The notes below the pieces were generated by a model. The model was not told where the DNA came from. It saw only the letters and a list, made by a program, of their open reading frames with translations, and searched no databases. A program made the position numbers and the translations under genes. A stretch of DNA of 64,000 bases from JACMJL01 sp963791805 (GTDB taxonomy: Bacteria > Bacillota > Clostridia > Clostridiales > Clostridiaceae): positions 62,001 to 126,000 of the forward strand of contig CAWBTU010000004.1 in assembly GCA_963791805.1 (NCBI GenBank), in the 5' to 3' direction. The first letter of the stretch is position 1, and each line of letters begins with the position of its first letter. Below are positions 16,461-25,004 of this stretch, in pieces.

Positions 16461-16973
16461 ATGGAAATTATTGATGTTAGCAAATTACCACTTGTCGGTA
16501 AAGGAGTTCATGGAAAAGTTTATAGGATAGATAAATACCGTTGCATAAAAGTTTGTAAAAAAACTGAAGCTATGCAAATGGAGTATAAGGTGCTGAAACA
16601 TGCATATGGTTATCCTCAATTTCCTAAAGTATATGAATGTAGAAATAACTATATGATTCGTGAATTCATCGATGGTCAAAATATTAGAGACTATATTAAA
16701 AAAAATAAATTTGATGTAAATCTAGCAAGAGAATTAACTGAATTGATTAAAGTATTTATCAGCTTGAATTTCACAAGAATCGATATTAGGATGGGTGAAG
16801 TATTCGTTACTAAGGATTCTAAAATTAGAATCGTTGATACTACACGTTATATGGACAAGAAAGCAGCCTACCCTAAGAAAATGCTGAAATCTCTTGATGA
16901 ACTTGGATGCCTAAAAAAATATATGAATTTTTTACGAGAAAATTACCCTGAGTTTTATAAATCATGGAGATAA
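16461..16973 (+). CDS. short protein-kinase-fold protein, probably atypical
   Basis: ATG at 16461 is preferred over an in-frame ATG at 16440 because AGGAG lies eight bases before it; the product has 170 residues. The N-terminal lobe is kinase-like: glycine loop PLVGKGVHGKVYRI, a lysine in YRCIKVCKK, and hinge NYMIREFIDGQNIRDYI. The usual HRD catalytic loop is replaced by TRIDIRMGEVFV, and the metal-binding DFG by IVDTTRY. At 170 residues it lacks most of the C-terminal lobe. It may be a minimal kinase of the predicted Ser/Thr kinase type or a pseudokinase. It is transcribed alone and is followed by a hairpin. Confidence 0.7.
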   Translation: MEIIDVSKLPLVGKGVHGKVYRIDKYRCIKVCKKTEAMQMEYKVLKHAYGYPQFPKVYECRNNYMIREFIDGQNIRDYIKKNKFDVNLARELTELIKVFISLNFTRIDIRMGEVFVTKDSKIRIVDTTRYMDKKAAYPKKMLKSLDELGCLKKYMNFLRENYPEFYKSWR

Positions 16974-16979
16974 AATAAT

Positions 16980-17012
16980 ATACTCCTGTTACTACAAGGG
17001 TAACAGGAGTAT
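16980..17012 (+). terminator. hairpin after the kinase-like gene
   Basis: ATACTCCTGTTAC and GTAACAGGAGTAT form a perfect 13-base stem with a seven-base loop, six bases after the stop codon. There is no clear T-run. Confidence 0.65.
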
Positions 17013-17062
17013 TATGAAAAGAGAATTGGTGAACAAATTAATGAGTAAATTGAATAAAAAAT

Positions 17063-17167
17063 AAAACCACAAAATTAATACTTTTCAGATATTAACCTTC
17101 GTGGTTTATACTCAAAGATTTTAAATTATATTAAATATGTGGATAATGTAAGCTCTCGTAGCTTACA
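17063..17167 (-). ncRNA. paired ACGAR-loop hairpin RNA element, copy A
   Basis: Read on the minus strand, TGTAAGCT-ACGAG-AGCTTACA (17167-17147) is followed after 40 bases by AACC-ACGAA-GGTT (17106-17094). AAACCAC overlaps the second hairpin and can pair instead with GTGGTTTT at 17070-17063, which is followed by ATTTTTT. The design resembles two ligand loops plus a competing terminator. A second copy with different stem sequences but the same loops lies at 18131-18229. Copy A lies downstream of the DUF2156 gene and has no gene directly after it on this strand. Confidence 0.5.
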
Positions 17168-17213
17168 TTTATAGTATACTATATGATTGTTAATTTGTAA
17201 ACACATTGTTTTT

Positions 17214-18098
17214 TCATTTTACATTGTATTTTTGTTCTAACTTAAAAGGATAGTAAGTTTTCTTAGCTTGCCTAAGTCCCTGTATTCCTAAGTCCTGTTC
17301 CCTATTTATATATGGAATTTCACTATAATGGTTCTCTATAAAGGTCTTATTTATAAAGGTATACAGCCCATTAATTTCTGAATCTGCTTTTTCAATATAC
17401 ACAATTGCCATATCTTCGTTTATTTTTTCACCAATAGTAAAGGCTGAAAGTTTCTCATCAACGTATACTGCCATACCATCAAACCCTAAAATACTTCTGT
17501 TAAGCAGCATTTCTTCTATTGCTTCTAATTCATAAAGCAGGTATCCTTTGGCATCCCTAACATTTACCCATTCCTTTGCAGCTTTAATGCATTCATTAAT
17601 ATTTTCATCATTTATTTCAGCAGTTCTATATTCATTGTTTTTTACAAAATTGTTATAATGGTTTTTCTTATTGTGTAGTTTCTTACCTGAAAGCGTCATA
17701 AGTTTTGAACTTTCATAAATATAATCAAAATTATCAATATCCTCTTCAAACTCAAATTTATTAACATATATTTGCTGTAAATCATTAATAAAACTAGTTT
17801 CAATATCTTTAAATAAAAAGTTCATACTATTCTCTTCTTTATAATCTATTAAAGCTGAAACTATTTCCTTCAAATTATTCATATTGTATCCTATTGGTTG
17901 CATAAAATGATAATTATTATTGAAATCTTTCTTTTTTATAATTATGACATCTTTATATACAGTATATCTAATATCGCAAGCTTTTCTCCAAATAAACAAA
18001 TTAATAAAAGAATATTCAGATGTTGCAAATTTGTACGGCTTTAAATATTTATCAAAAAAATCTTTATCTTTTAATGAAAGTGGTTTAAATTCTAGCAT
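17214..18098 (-). CDS. DUF2156 (GNAT-fold, phosphatidylglycerol-lysyltransferase-C-like) protein
   Basis: This 294-residue soluble protein resembles the DUF2156 family: start LEFKPLSLKDKDFFDKYL, SEYSFINLFIWRK, a basic turn KKLHNKKNHYNNFVKNN near 140, and C-terminal INREQDLGIQGLRQAKKTYYP. DUF2156 is the aminoacyl-transferase part of MprF without its membrane half. Stand-alone members are thought to use aminoacyl-tRNA or acyl-CoA donors, but their substrates are mostly unknown. The start has GGGGG before ATG. It is flanked on both sides by copies of the ACGAR paired-hairpin element; the upstream copy would lie in its leader. Confidence 0.8.
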   Translation of the reverse strand: MLEFKPLSLKDKDFFDKYLKPYKFATSEYSFINLFIWRKACDIRYTVYKDVIIIKKKDFNNNYHFMQPIGYNMNNLKEIVSALIDYKEENSMNFLFKDIETSFINDLQQIYVNKFEFEEDIDNFDYIYESSKLMTLSGKKLHNKKNHYNNFVKNNEYRTAEINDENINECIKAAKEWVNVRDAKGYLLYELEAIEEMLLNRSILGFDGMAVYVDEKLSAFTIGEKINEDMAIVYIEKADSEINGLYTFINKTFIENHYSEIPYINREQDLGIQGLRQAKKTYYPFKLEQKYNVK

Positions 18099-18130
18099 AA
18101 TTTCCCCCTACTTATAATATGAAAGAAGCT

Positions 18131-18229
18131 AAAAACCACAGAAATCAATCCCTAGCTCAGAAATCAACCCTCGTGGTTTATATTAAAATTATATTCATAT
18201 TATGTATATATGTACACCCTCGTAGTGTA
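18131..18229 (-). ncRNA. paired ACGAR-loop hairpin RNA element, copy B (leader of the DUF2156 gene)
   Basis: On the minus strand TACACT-ACGAG-GGTGTA (18229-18213) is followed after 34 bases by AACC-ACGAG-GGTT (18178-18166). AAACCAC can pair instead with GTGGTTTTT (18139-18131), an alternative terminator-like stem that ends 32 bases before the DUF2156 start codon. Compared with copy A the first stem differs in sequence but stays paired, and the loops are conserved. Guanidine-II (mini-ykkC) riboswitches also consist of two hairpins with ACGR loops, but theirs are tetraloops and their genes differ. The identity is therefore open. Confidence 0.55.
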
Positions 18230-18338
18230 TTAATACATTTTACTACTTTTTATGTCGTTTGTAAACCTAGTTGATTACATTAAATTGGAGCTTTATTTTA
18301 TATTGTTAATCAATTCCTCTGCCATGAATTCAAGAGAT

Positions 18339-19308
18339 TTAAACAACTAATTTCCCTATTTCACTCATATCATAACCACCTATTCCACGTAGTTCTTGTT
18401 GAAATTCTTTTGAATTAAGAATTTCTAATACTGCTTGAAATTGGAGGTTTATTTATATCATCTTTTTTAATAATCAAATCATATCTTTCCTTTTGTAAAG
18501 GTACAAATTCAACATCTTGAACCTGAAGAGCAGCTTTTTCATTTCCTACAGCTACATCAGCATCACCTCTTGCAACAGTACTTGCTACTGCTAGATGTGA
18601 TAAAGCTTCACTTTCATATCCTTTAATTGACTGCCATGGTATTCTCAGTTTACATAATTGCTCATCTATTAGAACACGGACTCCACAGCCTCTTCTCTCT
18701 ATTAATCATTAAAACATCAGGTCTAGTTAAATCCTTCCAGGTAGTTATATTTTTAGGATTCCCTTTAGCCACATAGAAGCCCTGCATGCGACTCACTAAA
18801 TGAACAATAACACAAGGCACTCCTGGAAGTATTCTTCGAACATAAGGAATGTTATAACCTCCAGTATCTGCATCCCATAAGTGAGCTGTAGCAATGGTTA
18901 CATTTCCCCTATACAGTTCAACCAGACCATTGTAACTTCCTATATAACATCTCAGAGCTTGAAGCTCCATTAGGATGTCGTTCTAAGTGTCTCGTTAATA
19001 CATCCAGAAGAATATCTTGTCCACAAATTATAAAATCATTTTTATAATTTGAAACTGGTAAAAAACTCCTTGAAGCTTGGCTGAGAAATAATTGAATTAT
19101 TAGTTTTTTCAAGATTAGTCAGGTTTAGACTTATCTTAGTTCTACTTTTATTTTTGTATTCTTCAATATCTATTGCATCTATACGAACTTTTCTACCTAT
19201 TCTATACGAAGGAAGTTCACCTCTTTTAATTAATTCATATACTGTATTTTTAGAAATATTTAAAATCTCTGCAACTTCCTGAGTTGTTAGACCTGAGTTT
19301 GCTTCCAT
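18339..19308 (-). pseudogene. excisionase-type HTH regulator with PBP-like ligand domain (frameshifted)
   Basis: The N-terminal helix-turn-helix (TTQEVAEILNISKNTVYEL, SYRIGRKVRIDAI) is followed by a substrate-binding-protein-like domain of the kind found in molybdate/tungstate-responsive one-component regulators (GSYNGLVELYRGNVTIATAHL, GDADVAVGNEKAALQ, ELRGIGGYDMSE). The reading frame is broken by single-base insertions near 19059, 18959, 18694 and 18444. The last two can be read as doubled synonymous bases (GAG/GAA, CCT/CCC), so the break may be in the assembly rather than in the gene. It is divergent from the DUF2325 gene and beside the Fe-only nitrogenase locus. Control of that locus by metal availability is a natural inference. 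Confidence 0.75.
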
Positions 19309-19434
19309 AATAAACAATCCACCTTTCAATTTCCTGTAAAAATAATTACAACAATACATTTATTATCTGATAAATATTAATATTTTGCAAGTACTGTCTT
19401 TCTATTTATACAGACAATATTAATATTCATTGAT

Positions 19435-19478
19435 TAATTATCAATTATCATATTATAAGCATAATAATTATCAATTAT
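19435..19478. promoter_or_regulatory. two direct TAATTATCAATTAT repeats, candidate operator
   Basis: TAATTATCAATTAT occurs at 19435-19448 and again at 19465-19478, exactly 30 bp apart (about three helical turns). It lies in the 320-bp divergent region between the regulator and the DUF2325 gene. A related core, AATTATCTATT, forms a perfect inverted repeat upstream of anfH at 28185-28224. The remainder of the gap is AT-rich; a TTGACA at 19549 may be a -35 box for the plus strand. Confidence 0.5.
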
Positions 19479-19632
19479 TCAACAAAACCATTGTATTATT
19501 TTAAAATTCGCATTATAATATGATTTATATACAAATTCATCACATTTGACACAGTTTTGTATTCATTATACACCAATTAGCACAAGTAATACAATTAATG
19601 TAAATTAAATTTTTAAAAGGAGGGTTATATAC

Positions 19633-21192
19633 GTGGAATTAGTTAAAGAAAGTTTAAATCAAGTAAATTTAAATATAGAAAGTTTTTCAAAAATGATAGG
19701 CGAAACTTGGAATGTACCTTCTGATATTCTTAAAAATTATATTTTAGCCAATGTAAGTATTGCACTGATCAGAAACTCTGAAATGAAAAAAGATATTAAT
19801 AAATTATATCTTCTTGATAAAATAAGTATTATGATGCTGTTAAAAATTCTTCATGTACAAATCATGTTATTATGACTCAAGGTACACTTGAACAAGAAAT
19901 TGAAGGAAGAAAAGCACTAGGTATTCTTTTAATTGCAGAAAAAGATTATAATTTAAGAAATACTGTAATTAAATTATTAAGAAAATATTATCCTATAGTT
20001 TTTAATGCAGTTAAAAAGCATGATAAAAGAGAATTAATTAAAAGATATCTTCAAATGGATGAAGTCACCAGAAAAACAGAAGGACGAATAGATGCTGCAG
20101 TATATTTTTATTTTGGTATATATCGTTCAGCAGAAGCAGTTGATCAAGGTTTTTTCAAATCAATTATTAATGATGTAAAAGCTTTTGAATTTTATGATCC
20201 AATGACAAGAGATATAGCTAAAGAATTAGAGATTCACAAATCTGAAATACAAGAAATTAAAGCCTTAATAAAAAGAGAATATGGTAAAATAAATAGTTAT
20301 AAGGATATTTTAAACAGTGATGATACTGCCTATTGAAGAATTAGGTGGAATCTTAGAAAACATGTTTATTATTAATAAACTTGATATAAATTATCTCTTT
20401 TCAGATTCTAAATTTTTTAAATATTGATGAAATAATATTATCTTATATAAAAAGAGGAAATAAATCTTTAGATCCTAAAGTAATACTTGAAACTCTTGTT
20501 AATGGTATTTTTATAAAATCTTTAATTAATGATTATAAAAAATCTAGAGAACTTGTATTTTGAAAACAATCAAGAAACATTACTTTTTAAAATAGACTCT
20601 TTAGAGAAAAAGTTAACACCGCTGAAGAAGAAAATCAAAGATATTTCAACTAAACTTAACATCACTTAAGCAAGAAAATACAAGCTTTTGAAGAAACTCT
20701 AAACAGTCAAATAAATAAATTAAATAAAAGCCATAAATCTGAAGTAACTGAAATGCAAAATAAAATTAAAGATCTTGAAAATCAATTATTAGCAGAGAAA
20801 AAATATAGAAACTGAATTAAATGATTTAAGAGAATATATATTTGAAGTAAATAATGATTATATTCCATCAAATTCAGAAAAAACATTAGCAGATTATATT
20901 GCAAACTAAAAAAATCATAATCATCGGTGGAGCTAAAGAATGGAGAAGGAAATTCAGAGAAAAATATCCTGAACTGAGATCTTTGACATGGCTTCAATGA
21001 AAATTTTGACACCAGTATTTTAGCCAATTATGATTATGTATTTTTCTATCACTGGTTTTATGAATCATGCTACTTATTATAGGGCTATGAGCTTTTATAA
21101 GAACACATCAAATTAAATTTGGTTATATTGGAAAGACAAATATGGACTTGGTAGAAGATGAGCTTATTGATGAACTAGAAAAATTAAGGTGA
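19633..21192 (+). pseudogene. DUF2325-domain protein with coiled coil (frameshifted)
   Basis: A GTG start with GGAGGG upstream opens the gene. Reassembled across frames it reads about 510 residues: a helical N-terminal region (about 1-235), a coiled coil (LNSQINKLNKSHKSEVTEM) and a C-terminal DUF2325 domain (KKIIIIGGAKEWRRKF, VFFYTGFMNHATYYRAM, FGYIGKTNMDLVEDELIDE). Frame breaks are +1 insertions near 20328, 20410, 20555, 20686, 20804, 20907, 20989, 21050 and 21093, plus one -1-type shift near 19831. Nearly all insertions can be read as doubled synonymous bases. The function is unknown; its position beside the anf regulator suggests a role with the nitrogenase locus. Confidence 0.7.
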
Positions 21193-21267
21193 TGCTACTT
21201 AGAACTGTTGCATCACCTAATAATTTTATCTTGTTTTATTGTTAAATCGTGATTACCATTATTACTT

Positions 21268-21902
21268 TTAATTACTGCTACTTGTACTAGGATACATACT
21301 TTGACTCTTAACAGTGCCTTCATTTATTTTTTCAATCTCTGATTTTAAATCTAATCTATTAAACTCCGCTTCAAACCAAGGTGGAACATGTCCGCAGATT
21401 ATTTCTAATTCATCGAAAGGCTAGTGTTGCGAATAAAAGGCAATGAGTATTTGCTTAGAGGAAAAATTTTCGCTACTTTGCATTTCTGTTTTTAAATCAA
21501 TAAAATAATTCCCCTCTTTTCCATTTCTACAGGAGCTGGTATAGTCTTTAGTTTTAGATTCTTCATTCTACTAGCCTTCTAGATTTATAAATATAATATC
21601 AAGAAAATTCTCTGGTGCGCCATTAGCTTCCACAATATTAAAACCCATTCCATCTAGAATTGTGTACGAAATTCCCTTTATGTCACTTGCCACAAAAATT
21701 CTGCACTCACCAAGTGCTTCAGCCATATTTTTAATATTCTCTCGAATTGCTGTAGCTTCCATTGAATCATCAAGTTCAAAACTAATTTCTTTAAATACTT
21801 GCCATCCTCCTCTTCTTTAGAATAAACTCGTGTAGTACCACTTTGATTAAAAGGTATTGTATTACCATTAGCACCAATAAATACTGCAATTTCCATATTC
21901 AT
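21268..21902 (-). pseudogene. anfO: AnfO, Fe-only nitrogenase accessory protein (frameshifted)
   Basis: Pieces in order: NMEIAVFIGANGNTIPF, then ELDDSMEATAIRENIKNMA, IFVASDIKGISYTILDGMG, and a C-terminal block IICGHVPPWFEAEFNRLDL. These match the AnfO family, found only with Fe-only nitrogenase operons. The frame breaks near 21795 (loss of one G in a GG pair) and near 21578, where GGC and GGT appear merged. A TAG near 21462 may be another error. About 210 residues are expected, as in the family. It is the last gene of the anf run. Its exact role is not known, but it is needed for Fe-only nitrogenase-dependent growth in other bacteria. Confidence 0.75.
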
Positions 21903-21930
21903 ATTCTCACGCCCAGATTCCTATAAGCTT

Positions 21931-22458
21931 TTATTTTAAATTAAACAATTTATCAGATTGTACTAAATTTTCTTTTGCTGTCATTTCCCGTGGCGTAACC
22001 TTATAAACAGAAACCGCGTTTCCATCTAGTGAGGATCTATACTTTTCAATGAAAATACTGTTTAAAGGTTTAGTGTAATACTTTGGCATATACTTATCAA
22101 GAACCTTTTGAAGAATTGTAGTCGTTTCTTCTAAATCAGTAACCTTTTCTGCCCTTCCAAAAATCATTACGCTCATATATGAGGTATCAGCATGTGCTGG
22201 CACAGGATCAGTTACTGTGCCATGTTCTTTATATACTGTGAAACAAACCATGGGACTTTCAGAAAGTATCTTTACTTTTTTACCAGAGCCCATGCCATGA
22301 AAATATACTGCACCATTATGCCATACATAGTTTACTGGAACTGCATAAGGATATTCATCGCTTGTCATACCAATTACACCAGTTCTAGATTCCAAAAGAA
22401 ATATTTCAATTTTCTCTTTATCTGTGCAGTCTCTTTGCGTGTAACTAACCTTATTCAT
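21931..22458 (-). CDS. NimA-like FMN-binding flavoprotein (pyridoxamine-phosphate-oxidase fold)
   Basis: This intact 175-residue protein has the split-barrel fold shared by pyridoxamine 5'-phosphate oxidases and 5-nitroimidazole reductases: ESRTGVIGMTSDEYPYAVPVNYVWHNGAVYFHG, then KVKILSESPMVCFTVY. It probably binds FMN as a dimer. The start has GAGAGGAG and overlaps the amidotransferase gene by eight bases, so the two are translationally coupled. Both lie inside the anf operon between anfK and anfO and have no frameshift, unlike their neighbours. The physiological substrate is unknown. Confidence 0.88.
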   Translation of the reverse strand: MNKVSYTQRDCTDKEKIEIFLLESRTGVIGMTSDEYPYAVPVNYVWHNGAVYFHGMGSGKKVKILSESPMVCFTVYKEHGTVTDPVPAHADTSYMSVMIFGRAEKVTDLEETTTILQKVLDKYMPKYYTKPLNSIFIEKYRSSLDGNAVSVYKVTPREMTAKENLVQSDKLFNLK

Positions 22459-23170
22459 AGAATAACTCCTCTCTGTACATTTTCTCTAATTCCGTAAGAA
22501 ACAAATTCATCCATCTATTATTTTGCTTAATATATTCAAAATTGCCGAGTATTTCTTCTGGTGACTGCGTATATAAATCTTGTACCATTTCCTCTCGACA
22601 ATTATCAACAATATCCTCAATAATGGTAGCTGTATTTTCTAAATGATATTGAAATCCAAATACCCTATTTTTATAAATAAAAGCTTGCTGTTTACAACCA
22701 TCGCTTTCTGCAATGCATTTTGCTTCTTCTGGAAGAATACTAAAGGTATCTCCGTGCCATTGAAATACAACTGGCTGTTCAGGAAAAAAGGAAAACAAGG
22801 GCTTAGATCTGACCTCTTCGGAAAGCTTAACTGGAAACCATCCAATTTCTTGATAAGGATTTCTAGTAACTTTCCCGCCTATTGCGTCTGCAATCAATTG
22901 ACCTCCAAGGCATATTCCAATTACTACTTTTCCAAAAGAGATGGTTTCTTTTATAAACTCTTTTTCACGAATAAGCCAGGGATATGCTTCTTCTTCATAA
23001 ATATTCATTGGACCACCCATGACAACAAGCCAATCAAAATCTTGTTGCAGAGGCAACGGATCATCTTTATATAATTTTGTATCAGTCACAATGTGACCAT
23101 TATCCTTTGCCCAAATCAAAATGCTTCCTGGGTTTTCAAAGGGCACATGTTGTAAATAGTGAAGTCTCAT
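22451..23170 (-). CDS. class I glutamine amidotransferase-like protein
   Basis: The 239 residues carry a complete GATase-1 triad: nucleophile Cys in GKVVIGICLGGQLIADA near 86, with His and Glu in VFGFQYHLENTATI near 170. MGGPMNIYEEEAYPW near 52 is typical of the stand-alone GMP-synthase-like subfamily. These enzymes take ammonia from glutamine, or act as gamma-glutamyl hydrolases; no synthetase domain is fused. It lies 33 bases after anfK and overlaps the NimA-like gene. A link to ammonia or glutamine metabolism would fit a nitrogenase operon but is inference. Confidence 0.9.
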   Translation of the reverse strand: MRLHYLQHVPFENPGSILIWAKDNGHIVTDTKLYKDDPLPLQQDFDWLVVMGGPMNIYEEEAYPWLIREKEFIKETISFGKVVIGICLGGQLIADAIGGKVTRNPYQEIGWFPVKLSEEVRSKPLFSFFPEQPVVFQWHGDTFSILPEEAKCIAESDGCKQQAFIYKNRVFGFQYHLENTATIIEDIVDNCREEMVQDLYTQSPEEILGNFEYIKQNNRWMNLFLTELEKMYREELFYE

Positions 23171-23203
23171 TTCTTTCTATCCTTTCATAACAAGTTACAG
23201 GTT

Positions 23204-24605
23204 TTACCACATACTTAGTACCCATTCTTTATTTTTCTTGTACTCCATATCTGCAAACAATGTGTTTGCCATTTCTTCAGCAAGCCACATAGCACCTGCA
23301 TATCCAACTACTGGATATCTGTACAATCCTGCACGGTCATAAGTTGGGAAACCAACTCTTACCATTGGAATATTATAGTCAATAGATACAAAACGTCCCT
23401 TTGAATGACCCAAAATAAGATCAAGTTCAAGTCCTTCGTTTTTGATTCTGTTTTCAAGTTCCCATAAATCTGCATTTGTTATAATTTCCATATCATAATC
23501 TACATTTTCTTTAAGTGCTTTAATACGTGGATCATTCTTATAGTTAGGATTATCATCTCCAAGTAGAAGAAGAACAGGTTTCATCTCCAAATCTAGACAG
23601 AATTCTGCAAGACCAATAACAAGATCAGGATTTCCATATATAGCAACTTTCTTTTCCAGCCAAAAACATGTGTGTAAGATCTGTTAGTGCATCTATGGCA
23701 ATTCCACGTTCACGAACTAGAGATTCGTGGAATTGGCTTTCCTGTCAATTTTTTTAAATTCTTCAAAAATGTATCTGTATTACGGATTCCAATAGGTGTT
23801 GGTCCAATTATTGCTAGGAACGTCAAATTCACTTTCAAGATATTCACGCAGCTTTTCCACCTTCATATCTGTTAAGAGCAATAGTTCCAATTGCATCTGC
23901 TGTTCCAACTAAATCCTCGATTGTTGTGCTGCCATGAGAAACTGCACTTTTATCTGGCATTAAGTGGAGAATCAAAACTTTCAATTTCGAAAAGAACAGT
24001 GGCATCAACATCCATTTCAGACTAAAAGATGTTTTAGTGCTGTTACATCTCCTGGATTAACCCATCCTGTAATTAAGTTTAATTTTCCCATTAGGTTTGT
24101 CTTTTTTTGCAAATGCTTTCACAAATATCCTCAACAGCTAACATCGTATCCAGTTAACCATACTTCCTTTAAAACTTGGTGTATGAATTGGAATAAGATG
24201 AACTTCTCGACCTGCATATTTTTCTTTCAAAAGTCCCTTATTAAGTCTTTCTAACAACACCATCTATATCATCACCAATAACCTCTGTTGAACATGTTGA
24301 TATGATTGGTATAACTTTTACATCTGGATATCTCATTAAAAGTACATCTACTGCTTCTTCAACACGATGTAACTGCACCAAATACAGCTCCATCTTCATG
24401 TAAAGAAGAAGATGCAATTTCAAAACTTTCCTTGAAATGTTGTGAGAACAGAAGATCGTACGAACATAACACATCCTTGTCCTCCATGAACTATTCCAAT
24501 ACAATCCTTTATTCCTATACTAGCATACTGAGCGCCACAAGGCTGACATGTGAATATCGGATTTATAACGCCAGCACGATCTTTTTCTTTTACTTCACAA
24601 GACAT
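23204..24605 (-). pseudogene. anfK: AnfK, Fe-only nitrogenase beta subunit (many +1 frame breaks)
   Basis: The start (MSCEVKEKDRAGVINPIF), P-cluster cysteine regions (CQPCGAQYASIGIKDC, GGQGCVMFV), the middle (VEEAVDVLLMRYPDVKVIP) and the C-terminus (LELDLILGHSKGRF, FADMEYKKNKEWVLSMW) match AnfK closely, and the expected length of about 460 residues is reached if frames are joined. Thirteen single-base insertions lie near 23651, 23727, 23815, 23847, 23961, 24022, 24074, 24117, 24140, 24155, 24246, 24366 and 24455. There is no clear deletion. Almost all can be read as two synonymous third-position bases side by side (for example GTT/GTA, CTT/CTA, CCA/CCC). With AnfD it forms the catalytic MoFe-protein counterpart that holds the P-cluster and FeFe cofactor. 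Confidence 0.85.
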
Positions 24606-24619
24606 AATATCACTCCTTT

Positions 24620-24973
24620 CTAATATAGTCGGATCATTAATTTCTTTATTTAGAGACCCTGTAATTGTTAAAAAATCTATACGCTCTTTTAGTCCTTGCA
24701 TAATTAACTTAATTTCTGCTTTGTCCATATTTGCAAGCCAAGGATAATTGCTTTTGTAAGTTTCAGCAAGAATACTGTGCATCCACCCAATAACATTTAT
24801 CAGCAGGAGTTTCTTTTTCTACAGGCTCATCACACAATATTTGCATAGTTTTTGTAAGTATTTCCTCATTTTGTTTCTCTCTATCCCATGCACGAGAGTG
24901 AAACTGCCATAAACATTTTTTCATAATATAATCTACAAGTTGCTCAATCTTATCTTTCATATATATCTTCCAT
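24620..24973 (-). pseudogene. anfG: AnfG, Fe-only nitrogenase delta subunit (frame breaks)
   Basis: The delta subunit is found only in V- and Fe-nitrogenases. The pieces YIMKKCLWQFHSRAWDREKQ, DKCYWVDA and LIMQGLKERIDFLTITGSLN match AnfG in order and spacing. Single extra bases occur near the start (about 24960), at GCA/GCC (about 24770) and at the end (about 24624). In each case two synonymous codons appear merged. GGAGGTGATG precedes the ATG at 24973. It lies between anfD and anfK, as expected for the anfHDGK order. Confidence 0.85.
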
Positions 24974-25004
24974 AAATATCATCACCTCCATTATACTACG
25001 TCAA

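Noticed and set aside
17063..18229. Calling the ACGAR elements guanidine-II (mini-ykkC) riboswitches outright
   Set aside because: The two-hairpin ACGR pattern is similar, but all four loops have five bases here, the spacers are long and the neighbouring gene is DUF2156 rather than a guanidine transporter or carboxylase. I keep the element as unassigned.
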